Shown here one piece after another: positions 1-7,205 of a DNA stretch of 64,000 nt. Where the stretch lies: contig JAMPFD010000007.1 of assembly GCA_023664625.1 (NCBI GenBank), forward strand, positions 1-64,000, written 5' to 3'. The position numbers were made by a program, and so were the translations under genes. How positions within the stretch are numbered: the stretch's first letter is position 1; the number at the start of each line of letters is the position of its first letter. This stretch comes from Bacillota bacterium (GTDB lineage Bacteria > Bacteroidota > Bacteroidia > Bacteroidales > Bacteroidaceae). Under the pieces are notes generated by a model. That model worked only from the letters and a program-made list of their open reading frames with translations, made no database searches and had not been told where the DNA came from.

Positions 1-230
1 TGCATAAAGCCGCAGGATGGATGCTCCGCGAAGTGTGGAAGAAAGGATACAGAGACGAGCTGCGTGATTTCCTTGACAATAACGTTACTCGCATGCCTTC
101 TGTCATGCTGAGCTATGCGTGCGAGCAGATGTCTGCTGACGAACGCCACGAATGGCAATCGAAGAGAAAAGCTACGGCAGATCCATTGACGAATAAAAAC
201 ATAACTACAACTCATGAAACCAAATTCTGA
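1..230 (+). CDS. DNA alkylation repair protein (AlkD-like), C-terminal fragment
   Basis: Only the last 75 codons or so are inside the window; the reading frame is open from the left edge (H-K-A-A-G-W before the first Met at 21). The segments HKAAGWMLREV and FLDNNVTRMPSVMLSYACEQ follow the C-terminal helices of the HEAT-like repeat DNA alkylation repair family, in which KAIGWxLRE and the R-MP-x-MLRYA pattern are conserved. Family members excise N3- and N7-alkylated purines. The DNA-contacting part lies upstream and cannot be checked. The stop at 228-230 overlaps the next gene by 17 bp, so the two are probably cotranscribed. Confidence 0.8.
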   Translation, partial: HKAAGWMLREVWKKGYRDELRDFLDNNVTRMPSVMLSYACEQMSADERHEWQSKRKATADPLTNKNITTTHETKF

Positions 231-846
231 TGCAATGTATCCACGGACAGGTGATGCACAGACTGTATACCTGAAGTCTGTCATTACAAAGCCAAGCATA
301 GAAGTCGGCGATTTCACCATATACAATGATTTTGTCAACGACCCGCGTGACTTTGAGAAGAACAACGTGCTGTATCATTATCCTATCAATCACGACAGGC
401 TTGTTATTGGCAAATTCTGCTCTATAGCGTGTGGTGCGAAGTTTATCTTCAACTGTGCCAACCATTCTCTGAAATCGCTCTCTACCTACACCTTCCCACT
501 ATTTTTTGAGGAATGGGATTTACCCAAATCAGAAGTTGTCTCCGCATGGGACAACAAAGGCGATATTATCATAGGCAATGACGTATGGATAGGTTACGAT
601 GCTGTCATCATGGCAGGAGTAACAATTGGAGATGGTGCGATAATCGGCACACGGGCAGTAGTCACAAAAGACGTAGAACCATATTCAATCGTAGGTGGTG
701 TTCCGGCAAAAGAAATCCGCAAGCGTTTCGCCACTGATGTTGTTAACGAGTTGCTCAGACTTAAATGGTGGGACTGGCCTTTTGATGTAATCCGCGAGCA
801 TATCACGGCAATACAGTCTGGAGATATAGGAAAGCTGAAAATCTGA
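214..846 (+). CDS. Xenobiotic O-acetyltransferase, Vat/CatB hexapeptide family
   Basis: 210 residues, the usual length of the family. Left-handed beta-helix hexapeptides run through about residues 62-175, with IIIGNDVWIGYDAVIMAGVTIG as the most regular stretch (only part quoted as motif: GNDVWIG). The family loop and its catalytic histidine are seen at CANHS (His84), and PAKEIRKRF closes the helix. Characterised relatives acetylate streptogramin A (Vat) or chloramphenicol (CatB) with acetyl-CoA as a trimer. The start at 214 overlaps the repair gene, suggesting one transcript. Substrate cannot be told from sequence; many chromosomal members do not confer resistance. Confidence 0.88.
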   Translation: MKPNSDAMYPRTGDAQTVYLKSVITKPSIEVGDFTIYNDFVNDPRDFEKNNVLYHYPINHDRLVIGKFCSIACGAKFIFNCANHSLKSLSTYTFPLFFEEWDLPKSEVVSAWDNKGDIIIGNDVWIGYDAVIMAGVTIGDGAIIGTRAVVTKDVEPYSIVGGVPAKEIRKRFATDVVNELLRLKWWDWPFDVIREHITAIQSGDIGKLKI

Positions 847-1392
847 TAATGTATTTGTCTTTAGTTTCAGCAGAATGGTCATACTGCAAAGCCTCGGTGA
901 CAATGTATAAAAAGGTCATAGACTAAGCGTAACCGTATCATTAATTTGTGCAAAATATTTTCCGGCTTCATTTTTATACGTGAGTACTGGATTACCAGCT
1001 TTTTCAAGAAACTTCTTATTCTGGACTCGTGTATGTTATAATGTTGCCACTTCATGAGGTTTTGTCCCCAACAGATAATTGCTCGTTTGCGTATGTGTCA
1101 GCATTTATGTTTAAGATAACAGTGTACTGAAAAGTCAATGGTAACCTTTTGCAGTTTAAAAGGTTACCATTGACAGTGTAAACCGTTACCTTTTGCATTG
1201 TGAAAGGTTACTTTTTAGAAAGACAACGGTTCCCGTTTAGTGTAAAAGATACTGTGACGGCTATGTTAAATTATTGTGTTTTAATGAAATAATGTTATCT
1301 CCGTTAGTGTTTGTCGAAATTGTTTTGAATGTATGGTCTGTAAGTTTTAATCAGGTGAGGACGTGAGGAAAGGTAGTGATGTGTAGCGATCA
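847..1392. other. Intergenic region, 546 bp, no gene seen
   Basis: Lies between the 3' ends of two convergent genes. I find no convincing ORF. Its only clear structure is the 22-bp-phased array at 1141-1250; the rest is AT-rich sequence with no visible signal. Confidence 0.6.
1137..1250. repeat. 22-bp-phased palindrome array, copy 1
   Basis: The core GTWACC recurs at 1141 (GTAACC), 1163 (GTTACC), 1185 (GTTACC), 1207 (GTTACT) and 1229 (GTTCCC), each step exactly 22 bp. At unit junctions the sequence tends to AAAAGGTWACCTTTT, which is its own reverse complement apart from the central base, so each step carries a potential dimer-binding site. Function unknown; the same pattern occurs at three other intergenic sites in this window. 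Confidence 0.8.
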
Positions 1393-1767
1393 TTATTCTT
1401 TATTCTTTTCGTGGTTCTCCCTGCATTCAATTATGGATTTCATGTTCTTCTGCGCCCATTCCGTCAGTTGTGTGATAAGCGGCACGAGAGAATGTCCGAT
1501 TTCCGTCAGACTATACTCTACTTTTGGAGGTACGACAGGGTAGACGGTGCGCGTCACCAGACCGTCAGCTTCCAAGGTCTTGAGTGTCTCGGACAGGACT
1601 TTTGGCGATATGTCAGGAATGAGCTTGCACAACTCACTGAAACGCGGAGCTTTTTGCTCGCTCAATATCATTATGACGAGCAATGACCATTTATTGCCGA
1701 ACCGTGCAACGACATTGCGTATTGGACAGATTTCTATGAGGGAGTATTTGTTTCTGTTATTCTTCAT
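1393..1767 (-). CDS. HxlR-family winged-helix transcriptional regulator
   Basis: 124 residues. The N-terminal signature CPIRNVVARFGNKWSLLVI matches the HxlR domain, including the conserved Cys14 that senses electrophiles or oxidants in characterised members such as HypR and YodB. The recognition region follows at RFSELCKLIPDISPKVLSETLKTLEADGL (about residues 42-70), then the wing at VEYSLTE. It is divergent from a cupin gene across about 690 bp; HxlR proteins often control a neighbouring detoxification or cupin gene, so the cupin is the natural candidate target, though a small ORF and a MITE now lie in between. Confidence 0.9.
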   Translation of the reverse strand: MKNNRNKYSLIEICPIRNVVARFGNKWSLLVIMILSEQKAPRFSELCKLIPDISPKVLSETLKTLEADGLVTRTVYPVVPPKVEYSLTEIGHSLVPLITQLTEWAQKNMKSIIECRENHEKNKE

Positions 1768-2019
1768 AAGGCAAGCAAATATTAGTGTTCCTTGTATATC
1801 CTTTTAACTATGTGTTGGTCATGGTGGCGGCATTGTAAGATTTCTTATGGCAGGCGTATGGCTCTTGTCTGCTAAAGCCGCTACTTCTACAAAAGTAGTG
1901 ATAAAACCTGCGATAAAGGAAGGACGTTAATCGCTTTTATTATATTTTAACATAAATATAACTGTAAGAAAAAGAGCAAAAGTGAGTTTGGAGTAACTAT
2001 GTTTCAGAAATGTAAGTTC
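1768..2019. other. Upstream region of the HxlR gene, nothing definite
   Basis: AT-rich sequence between the regulator start and the promoter at 2020. It should hold the HxlR promoter, but I cannot place a clean TAnnTTTG box on the minus strand. Confidence 0.4.
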
Positions 2020-2050
2020 TTGCATATGATCAAGCAAAAGATTATCTTTG
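2020..2050 (+). promoter_or_regulatory. Bacteroidetes-type promoter
   Basis: -33-like TTG at 2020-2022, 20-bp spacer, -7 box TATCTTTG at 2043-2050. It precedes the 37-codon ORF at 2089. Confidence 0.55.
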
Positions 2051-2088
2051 TACCGTCAAACCGGAAAATGTAATTTATTGAAAACTAA

Positions 2089-2202
2089 ATGAAAATGGTA
2101 TGGTGGGCTGTGGTGAGCCTCTTTTTGGGGTTATCTTGGTTTCTCTCTTTCGCTGTTTTGTACCTGATTGTCAGTCATGCAGTAAGTTGCAATTCCTTTT
2201 AA
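2089..2202 (+). CDS. Small single-span membrane peptide (37 aa), hypothetical
   Basis: An ATG ORF of 37 codons that encodes an almost wholly hydrophobic peptide (MKMVWWAVVSLFLGLSW, then further hydrophobic residues to about position 32), as expected for one membrane span. A good promoter lies 39 bp upstream. Its stop codon (2200-2202) directly abuts the left end of a MITE at 2203, so the reading frame may have been cut short by the insertion. No family recognised. Without homologues it could still be a chance ORF. Confidence 0.4.
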   Translation: MKMVWWAVVSLFLGLSWFLSFAVLYLIVSHAVSCNSF

Positions 2203-2380
2203 TAAGTAACTATTGATAATTATTTTATAAATGAATGTTTTCTCACTAAAGCTTGTTCTTTTTTGTGAGTTAGTGCTTGTCACTCAGTCACAATGCCCGC
2301 ATTGCTCCTTCGGTTCCGTACACCAACCGCCTGAAAAATAACTGCGTTTTCAGTATAAACTAATTTCCAACAGTTACTTA
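2203..2380 (+). mobile_element. 178-bp MITE-like element, copy 1
   Basis: Begins TAAGTAACTATTGATAA and ends TTTCCAACAGTTACTTA, inverted termini of about 17 bp. Interior shares a long stretch with copy 2 (for example CACTCAGTCACAATGCCCGC). No ORF inside. Ends 76 bp before the cupin start, so it forms part of that gene's upstream region. Confidence 0.8.
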
Positions 2381-2456
2381 ACCTCAAGTTATCTAAGCCA
2401 TTCAACAAAGCAAAAATGAGTTGTTAATTTAGCATTAATAAATAAAGAATAGATTT

Positions 2457-2867
2457 ATGAGCAGTATTAAAGTTTTGAACAAGGGCGGGAAATATGCCCA
2501 TGCATCAGTAGGTAGCCTCACAGGTTACGAGGGAAAGGAATTTGTCAAGGAGGCTACGGAAGCCACCTCTTGTGAAATCTCGTTCGGCACATTGCCTCAC
2601 GGTGCTGCTGTTCCGTTCTTCCACAGTCACAAGGCGAATGAGGAAAACTACATTATCCTGTCAGGTTCAGGCCTCTTCCAGGTTGATGATGAGGTCTTTG
2701 ACATAGCCGAAGGTTCCGTCGTCCGTGTTGCTCCCGGATGTGACCGTAACCTCAAATGCACGTCAGAAGAGCCGATGACATACATCTGCATCCAGGCAAA
2801 GGCCGGAAGTCTGGAGGGATACACTATGACGGATGCTGATATAACAGAGTGCCGGAGCCTGTTGTAA
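2457..2867 (+). CDS. Cupin-domain protein
   Basis: 136 residues forming a single cupin barrel. Motif 1 is present as HSHKANEENYIILSG (His56, His58, Glu62), which would bind a metal. In motif 2 the usual His is not seen: the region reads APGCDRNLK, so the fourth ligand is missing or replaced. Such small cupins are often found beside HxlR or MarR regulators and may bind small aromatic or reactive molecules. The divergent HxlR gene supports that. No substrate can be named. Downstream, 2868-3065 has no feature. Confidence 0.85.
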   Translation: MSSIKVLNKGGKYAHASVGSLTGYEGKEFVKEATEATSCEISFGTLPHGAAVPFFHSHKANEENYIILSGSGLFQVDDEVFDIAEGSVVRVAPGCDRNLKCTSEEPMTYICIQAKAGSLEGYTMTDADITECRSLL

Positions 2868-3096
2868 TTGTCAGATGCCGTATCCCGGCAAGAACTTTTT
2901 TGACTCCATGGCAAACCGTTCTCATTTATTTCTGTGTGTAGAGATTATGGCGGTCTGTCATGGAGTCTGTGTTTTTATGGAAGGGCTGTCCATGGTTTTT
3001 CCTTTACTGTTGATGCGTGGTTTTCATAGTGGGCGGGAATTTCTTAATTTTTTATAATTATACAGTTTGCGGTCATATATTATGCGAGTATTTTCT

Positions 3097-3104
3097 TATC
3101 TTTG
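3097..3104 (+). promoter_or_regulatory. -7 promoter box of galE
   Basis: TATCTTTG. It lies inside a longer in-frame ORF extension (from 3067), which is why galE is started at 3145 and not upstream. Confidence 0.6.
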
Positions 3105-3144
3105 CATAAATAATAGAAGTGCAATCAAATATAATCAGAATCAG

Positions 3145-4161
3145 ATGAAAATTCTTTTGTGCGGTGGTGCCGGCTTTATCGGAACCCATACAATTGTGGA
3201 ATTGGACAAGGCAGGCCATGATGTCGTTGTTGTCGACAATCTTGTAAATTCAAAGGAAGAGGCGCTCAACCGTGTTGCAAAAATTATCGGGAAGGAAGTC
3301 GCTTTTCACAAGATTGACTGTCGTGATCGTGAGGGGCTTGCGGGAGTTTTTGATAAATATGAGTTTGATGCCGTAATCCATTTTGCCGGATTGAAGGCTG
3401 TGGGAGAGTCTGTTGCAAAGCCGCTTGAGTACTATGAGAACAACATGAACGCAACGTTTGTCCTCATGGATGTCATGCGCGAGCACGGATGCAAGAACAT
3501 TATCTTCTCCTCTTCAGCCACAGTCTATGGTGATCCGGTCATGATTCCGATTACGGAAGAGTGTCCGAAGGGACATTGCACGAATCCTTACGGACAGACA
3601 AAGTCCATGCTTGAGGAAGTCATGATTGACGTCCAGAAAGCGGACAGTGAATGGAATGTCGTCCTTCTGCGCTATTTCAATCCGATAGGTGCTCACAAGT
3701 CTGGCCTGATAGGTGAGAATCCTAACGGCATTCCGAATAATCTGATGCCTTATATTACGCAGACCGCCATCGGCATGCGTAAGGAACTCGGTGTCTTCGG
3801 TAATGACTATGATACGCCTGACGGTACGGGTGTCCGTGACTATATTCATGTCTGCGACCTTGCAGCCGGGCATGTTGCCGCCCTTTCTGCCATAGAACGT
3901 AAGTGCGGCCTTGCAGTATACAACCTCGGCACAGGTCACGGCTACTCCGTGCTTGACGTTGTAAAGGCCTTTGAGGAAGCCAACGGGCTGAAAGTACCTT
4001 ATTCTATCAAGCCGCGCCGTCCCGGAGATATTGCGGCATGCTATTGCAATCCGGCAAAAGCAAAGACAGAGCTTGGATGGGAAGCGCAGTACGGCATAGA
4101 GGACATGTGCCGTGATTCATGGAACTTCCAGAAGAACAATCCGAAAGGATACGAGGAATAG
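3145..4161 (+). CDS. galE: UDP-glucose 4-epimerase
   Basis: 338 residues, a typical GalE length. Rossmann glycine motif GGAGFIG at residues 7-13, SSSATVYG around 122-129 and the catalytic YxxxK at Tyr149-Lys153 (YGQTK). It interconverts UDP-glucose and UDP-galactose with bound NAD, supplying UDP-Gal for polysaccharides and allowing galactose entry. The start at 3145 is chosen since the -7 promoter box lies at 3097-3104. Followed after 28 bp by trmO, possibly cotranscribed. Confidence 0.95.
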   Translation: MKILLCGGAGFIGTHTIVELDKAGHDVVVVDNLVNSKEEALNRVAKIIGKEVAFHKIDCRDREGLAGVFDKYEFDAVIHFAGLKAVGESVAKPLEYYENNMNATFVLMDVMREHGCKNIIFSSSATVYGDPVMIPITEECPKGHCTNPYGQTKSMLEEVMIDVQKADSEWNVVLLRYFNPIGAHKSGLIGENPNGIPNNLMPYITQTAIGMRKELGVFGNDYDTPDGTGVRDYIHVCDLAAGHVAALSAIERKCGLAVYNLGTGHGYSVLDVVKAFEEANGLKVPYSIKPRRPGDIAACYCNPAKAKTELGWEAQYGIEDMCRDSWNFQKNNPKGYEE

Positions 4162-4189
4162 TATATATTGACAGCGTTTGAAATATCTG

Positions 4190-4891
4190 ATGGAGATTAG
4201 GCCTATAGCGTATTTCCGCTCTCCGTTTACATCGAAGTTCGGTATTCCGCGCCAAAGCGGTATTGTCACGGAGGTTGAGGGAGAAGTTATATTCTGCAAG
4301 CCATTCGATAATCCTACGGCTTTCCGTGGTATTGAGAATTTTGACTATATATGGCTGATATGGGGCTTCAGCGGGAATGCCGGTGTGCGGGAAGAACCTC
4401 CTAAGACCGATAGCGGAGCAGCCGGTAGCATACCTGCACGCTTCCTTGTCCGTCCTCCGCGTTTGGGTGGAAACGAACGCGTCGGAGTCTTTGCATCCCG
4501 TTCTCCTTTCCGCCCCAACGGGCTCGGACTCTCCTGTGTCCGGCTGAAAGATGTCCGGCAGGGCAGGCTGACGGTACTCGGTGCCGACCTTATGGACGGT
4601 ACTCCGATATATGATGTGAAGCCATATGTGGTGTATGCCGACGCTTATCCCGATGCACGTTCCGGCTTTGTTGATTCGACGGAATGGGAACCCCTTAAGG
4701 TGGTCTTTCCGGAAGAATTGCAGGTAGGACTCTCTTCGTCAGACATACAGGCAATTTCCGGAGCATTGAGCCAAGATCCGCGTCCCCATTATCATAAGGA
4801 CACGGCACGGATTTACGGCATGCCTTTCAGAGATAAGGACATACGCTTCCGCATTTCCGGCACCACAGTAGAAATAACAGACATAATCTAA
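4190..4891 (+). CDS. trmO: tRNA (N6-threonylcarbamoyladenosine-37-N6)-methyltransferase TrmO
   Basis: 233 residues from the ATG at 4190; a TTG start at 4178 is possible but weaker. The family signature is clear: IRPIAYFRSPF at the N terminus and VGVFASRSPFRPNGLGLS in the core (about residues 96-113), which form the S-adenosylmethionine pocket of the single-barrel TrmO/YaeB fold. It methylates t6A37 in certain threonine tRNAs. The C-terminal domain (about 160-233) helps bind tRNA in E. coli TrmO. Confidence 0.92.
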   Translation: MEIRPIAYFRSPFTSKFGIPRQSGIVTEVEGEVIFCKPFDNPTAFRGIENFDYIWLIWGFSGNAGVREEPPKTDSGAAGSIPARFLVRPPRLGGNERVGVFASRSPFRPNGLGLSCVRLKDVRQGRLTVLGADLMDGTPIYDVKPYVVYADAYPDARSGFVDSTEWEPLKVVFPEELQVGLSSSDIQAISGALSQDPRPHYHKDTARIYGMPFRDKDIRFRISGTTVEITDII

Positions 4892-4930
4892 GCCGTCGTC
4901 ATCACCTATGACGCCAAACTAATTAACATA

Positions 4931-7051
4931 ATGAAAAGAATACTGACCACATTAACCTTTGCCACTGCTCTGTCCATACCTATGATGGCACAGCAGAACG
5001 GACTTGTAGACATGCACACAGCTTCCCATTCTGTCATGGTGAACACCCCTCTTGGTGCGACACAATGGACTGGAGGCTTTTGGAAAGAGCGTTTTGACGT
5101 GTTCCACAACAATTCCATCCCATCCATGTTCGAGACGTGGAAAAGCAAGGAAGGAAAGGGCTGGAATAATTTCCTCGTAGCCTCAGGGAAAATAGAGGGT
5201 GAGCATCATGGACCCGCTTTCCATGACGGGGATATGTATAAATGGTGCGAGTCGCTTGCCGCTGTGTATGCTGTGACCAAAGATCCGCAATTGGATAAGA
5301 TAATGGATGAGTTCATATCGCTTGTCGCTGCATCACAGCGTGAGGATGGATATATCCATACCCAGGTGAACATAGCCGAACTTAACGCTAAGAAGAAGCG
5401 AAAGGAAGCGCAGGATAACACTGTTGTAGGTACGGCACAGGGGACAGGAGCAGACGGTGCTCTTGGTAACAAACTCAATTTTGAGACTTACAACATAGGC
5501 CATCTTATTAATGCGGCACTTGTCCATAAGCGTGCCACAGGCAAGACCAATTTCTATGATGTTGCCATCAAGGCAGCAGAATTTCTTGTCAATTTTGCCA
5601 AGACCAATCCTGACGAGCTTGCCAAATGTGCAGTATGTCCAAGCCATTACATGGCAGTTGCGGAACTGTATCGTGAGACAGGTGACAAGAAATACCTTGA
5701 CCTTGCACAGACTCTCATAGACATCCGTGGCAGCCAGCCGGACGGAACCGACGATAATCAGGACCGTGAGGCGTTCCGTGAGCAGTATAATGCAATAGGC
5801 CATGCCGTCCGCGCTAACTATCTTTATGCCGGTGTAGCTGACCTTTATTCCCTTACAGGAGAGGCTCAGCTGATGAAAAATCTCACGTCAATATGGGATG
5901 ATCAGATAAACAGGAAAATGTATATTACAGGTGGCTGTGGTGCTTTGTACAATGGTGTCTCGCCTGACGGTACTGATTACAAACCTGCAAACTGGCAGCA
6001 AGTACATCAGGCGTTCGGAAGACCTTATCAGTTGCCTCAGTCTACAGCCCACAATGAGACTTGTGCAAACATAGGAAATATGCTTTTCAACTGGCGTATG
6101 CTTGAGACAACAGGTGACGCAAAGTATGCTGATATTGTTGAAACCTGCCTGTACAATTCCGTACTTACAGGCATCTCCCTTGACGGAACAAAATATTTGT
6201 ACACGAATCCGATGCGACTTTCCAAGAAGTTGCCCTATCAGTTGCGCTGGAGCCGTGAACGCCAGAAACTCATATCATGCTTCTGCTGCCCTCCGAATAC
6301 GTTGCGTACAGTATGTGAGGCTCAGGAGTATGCGTACACTGTAGCATCGGATGCCCTGTTTGTACAGCTTTATGGGGAGAACACTTTGGCAACTGCGCTC
6401 GGCAAAAAAGCATTGAAAGTATCCCAGAAAACCGACTATCCGTTTGACGGACGTGTGGAGATTACTATTGATGCAGTGGGCAAAGGCTGCCTGAATACAG
6501 TCAATCTGCGTGTTCCTGGATGGTGTGACAATGCCACGGTGACCGTTAACGGTGAAACTCAGCAAGTAAATGTTGTCCCGAATTCCTATATAGCTCTTGG
6601 CAGAAATTGGAAGAAAGGTGATAAGATTGTCTTCGACATGGAGATGAAGGCAAAACTTATAGAGAGCAATCCTCTCGTAGAGGAATCTCGTGGAGAGGTT
6701 GCTGTAAAGCGCGGACCGTTGGTTTATTGTCTTGAGGAAATGGACATTGACGGCAATCAGAATATGCAGCCTGGCTCAGGAAAGATGCCAAGCGTGTCAA
6801 GTGTAGATATAGACAATATTGTACTTCCCATGAACATTAAGCTCTCTGTCGTAGACATGGATATAGCAGGTTCAAGGATGAAAGCTCTTGAAGGTACTGC
6901 AAGATATGTTGAAGAACCGGACTGGAAAGGTACGCTGTACCGTGAAGTCAGCAGGAAAGAGCGTGATATAAAGATCCGTCTCATACCTCACTATGCTTAC
7001 GGCAACCGAGGCCTTCAGGACTTTACAATCTTTATGCCATTAGCCCGCTGA
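4931..7051 (+). CDS. Secreted glycoside hydrolase family 127 protein
   Basis: 706 residues with a signal peptide (MKRILTTLTFATALSIPMMA). The (alpha/alpha)6-barrel GH127 pattern is seen: TQWTGGFWKERF near the N terminus, YITGGCGALYNG in the middle, then HNETC (Glu376, Cys378) and CFCCPPN (Cys450, Cys452, Cys453). In HypBA1 of Bifidobacterium the equivalent Glu and Cys residues bind zinc and one Cys of the pair is the nucleophile. I cannot place the acid/base Glu with certainty. Known GH127 activities are beta-L-arabinofuranosidase and the aceric acid hydrolase BT1003. First gene of a three-glycosidase cluster. Confidence 0.88.
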   Translation: MKRILTTLTFATALSIPMMAQQNGLVDMHTASHSVMVNTPLGATQWTGGFWKERFDVFHNNSIPSMFETWKSKEGKGWNNFLVASGKIEGEHHGPAFHDGDMYKWCESLAAVYAVTKDPQLDKIMDEFISLVAASQREDGYIHTQVNIAELNAKKKRKEAQDNTVVGTAQGTGADGALGNKLNFETYNIGHLINAALVHKRATGKTNFYDVAIKAAEFLVNFAKTNPDELAKCAVCPSHYMAVAELYRETGDKKYLDLAQTLIDIRGSQPDGTDDNQDREAFREQYNAIGHAVRANYLYAGVADLYSLTGEAQLMKNLTSIWDDQINRKMYITGGCGALYNGVSPDGTDYKPANWQQVHQAFGRPYQLPQSTAHNETCANIGNMLFNWRMLETTGDAKYADIVETCLYNSVLTGISLDGTKYLYTNPMRLSKKLPYQLRWSRERQKLISCFCCPPNTLRTVCEAQEYAYTVASDALFVQLYGENTLATALGKKALKVSQKTDYPFDGRVEITIDAVGKGCLNTVNLRVPGWCDNATVTVNGETQQVNVVPNSYIALGRNWKKGDKIVFDMEMKAKLIESNPLVEESRGEVAVKRGPLVYCLEEMDIDGNQNMQPGSGKMPSVSSVDIDNIVLPMNIKLSVVDMDIAGSRMKALEGTARYVEEPDWKGTLYREVSRKERDIKIRLIPHYAYGNRGLQDFTIFMPLAR

Positions 7052-7205
7052 TGCATTCTTTGCGAAACTGTTCATGCAAGTGGGGTGGAGCCTGTTTGCC
7101 GGGTATTTATAAAGTAATAAAAAATGTATTGTATAGAGCCAAATCTGTGTATGGCAGTTTTTGAGCTGTTATAATATGATGAAAAGAAACATTGCTGTGA
7201 TATTT

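Noticed and set aside
1137..1250. CRISPR array
   Set aside because: Units of 22 bp are directly adjacent with no spacers, and the repeat core is only about 10 bp; no cas genes nearby.
2875..3057. 60-codon plus-strand ORF between the cupin gene and galE
   Set aside because: Composition is random-looking, it has no promoter of its own, and it ends next to the galE promoter region; no sign of a protein domain.
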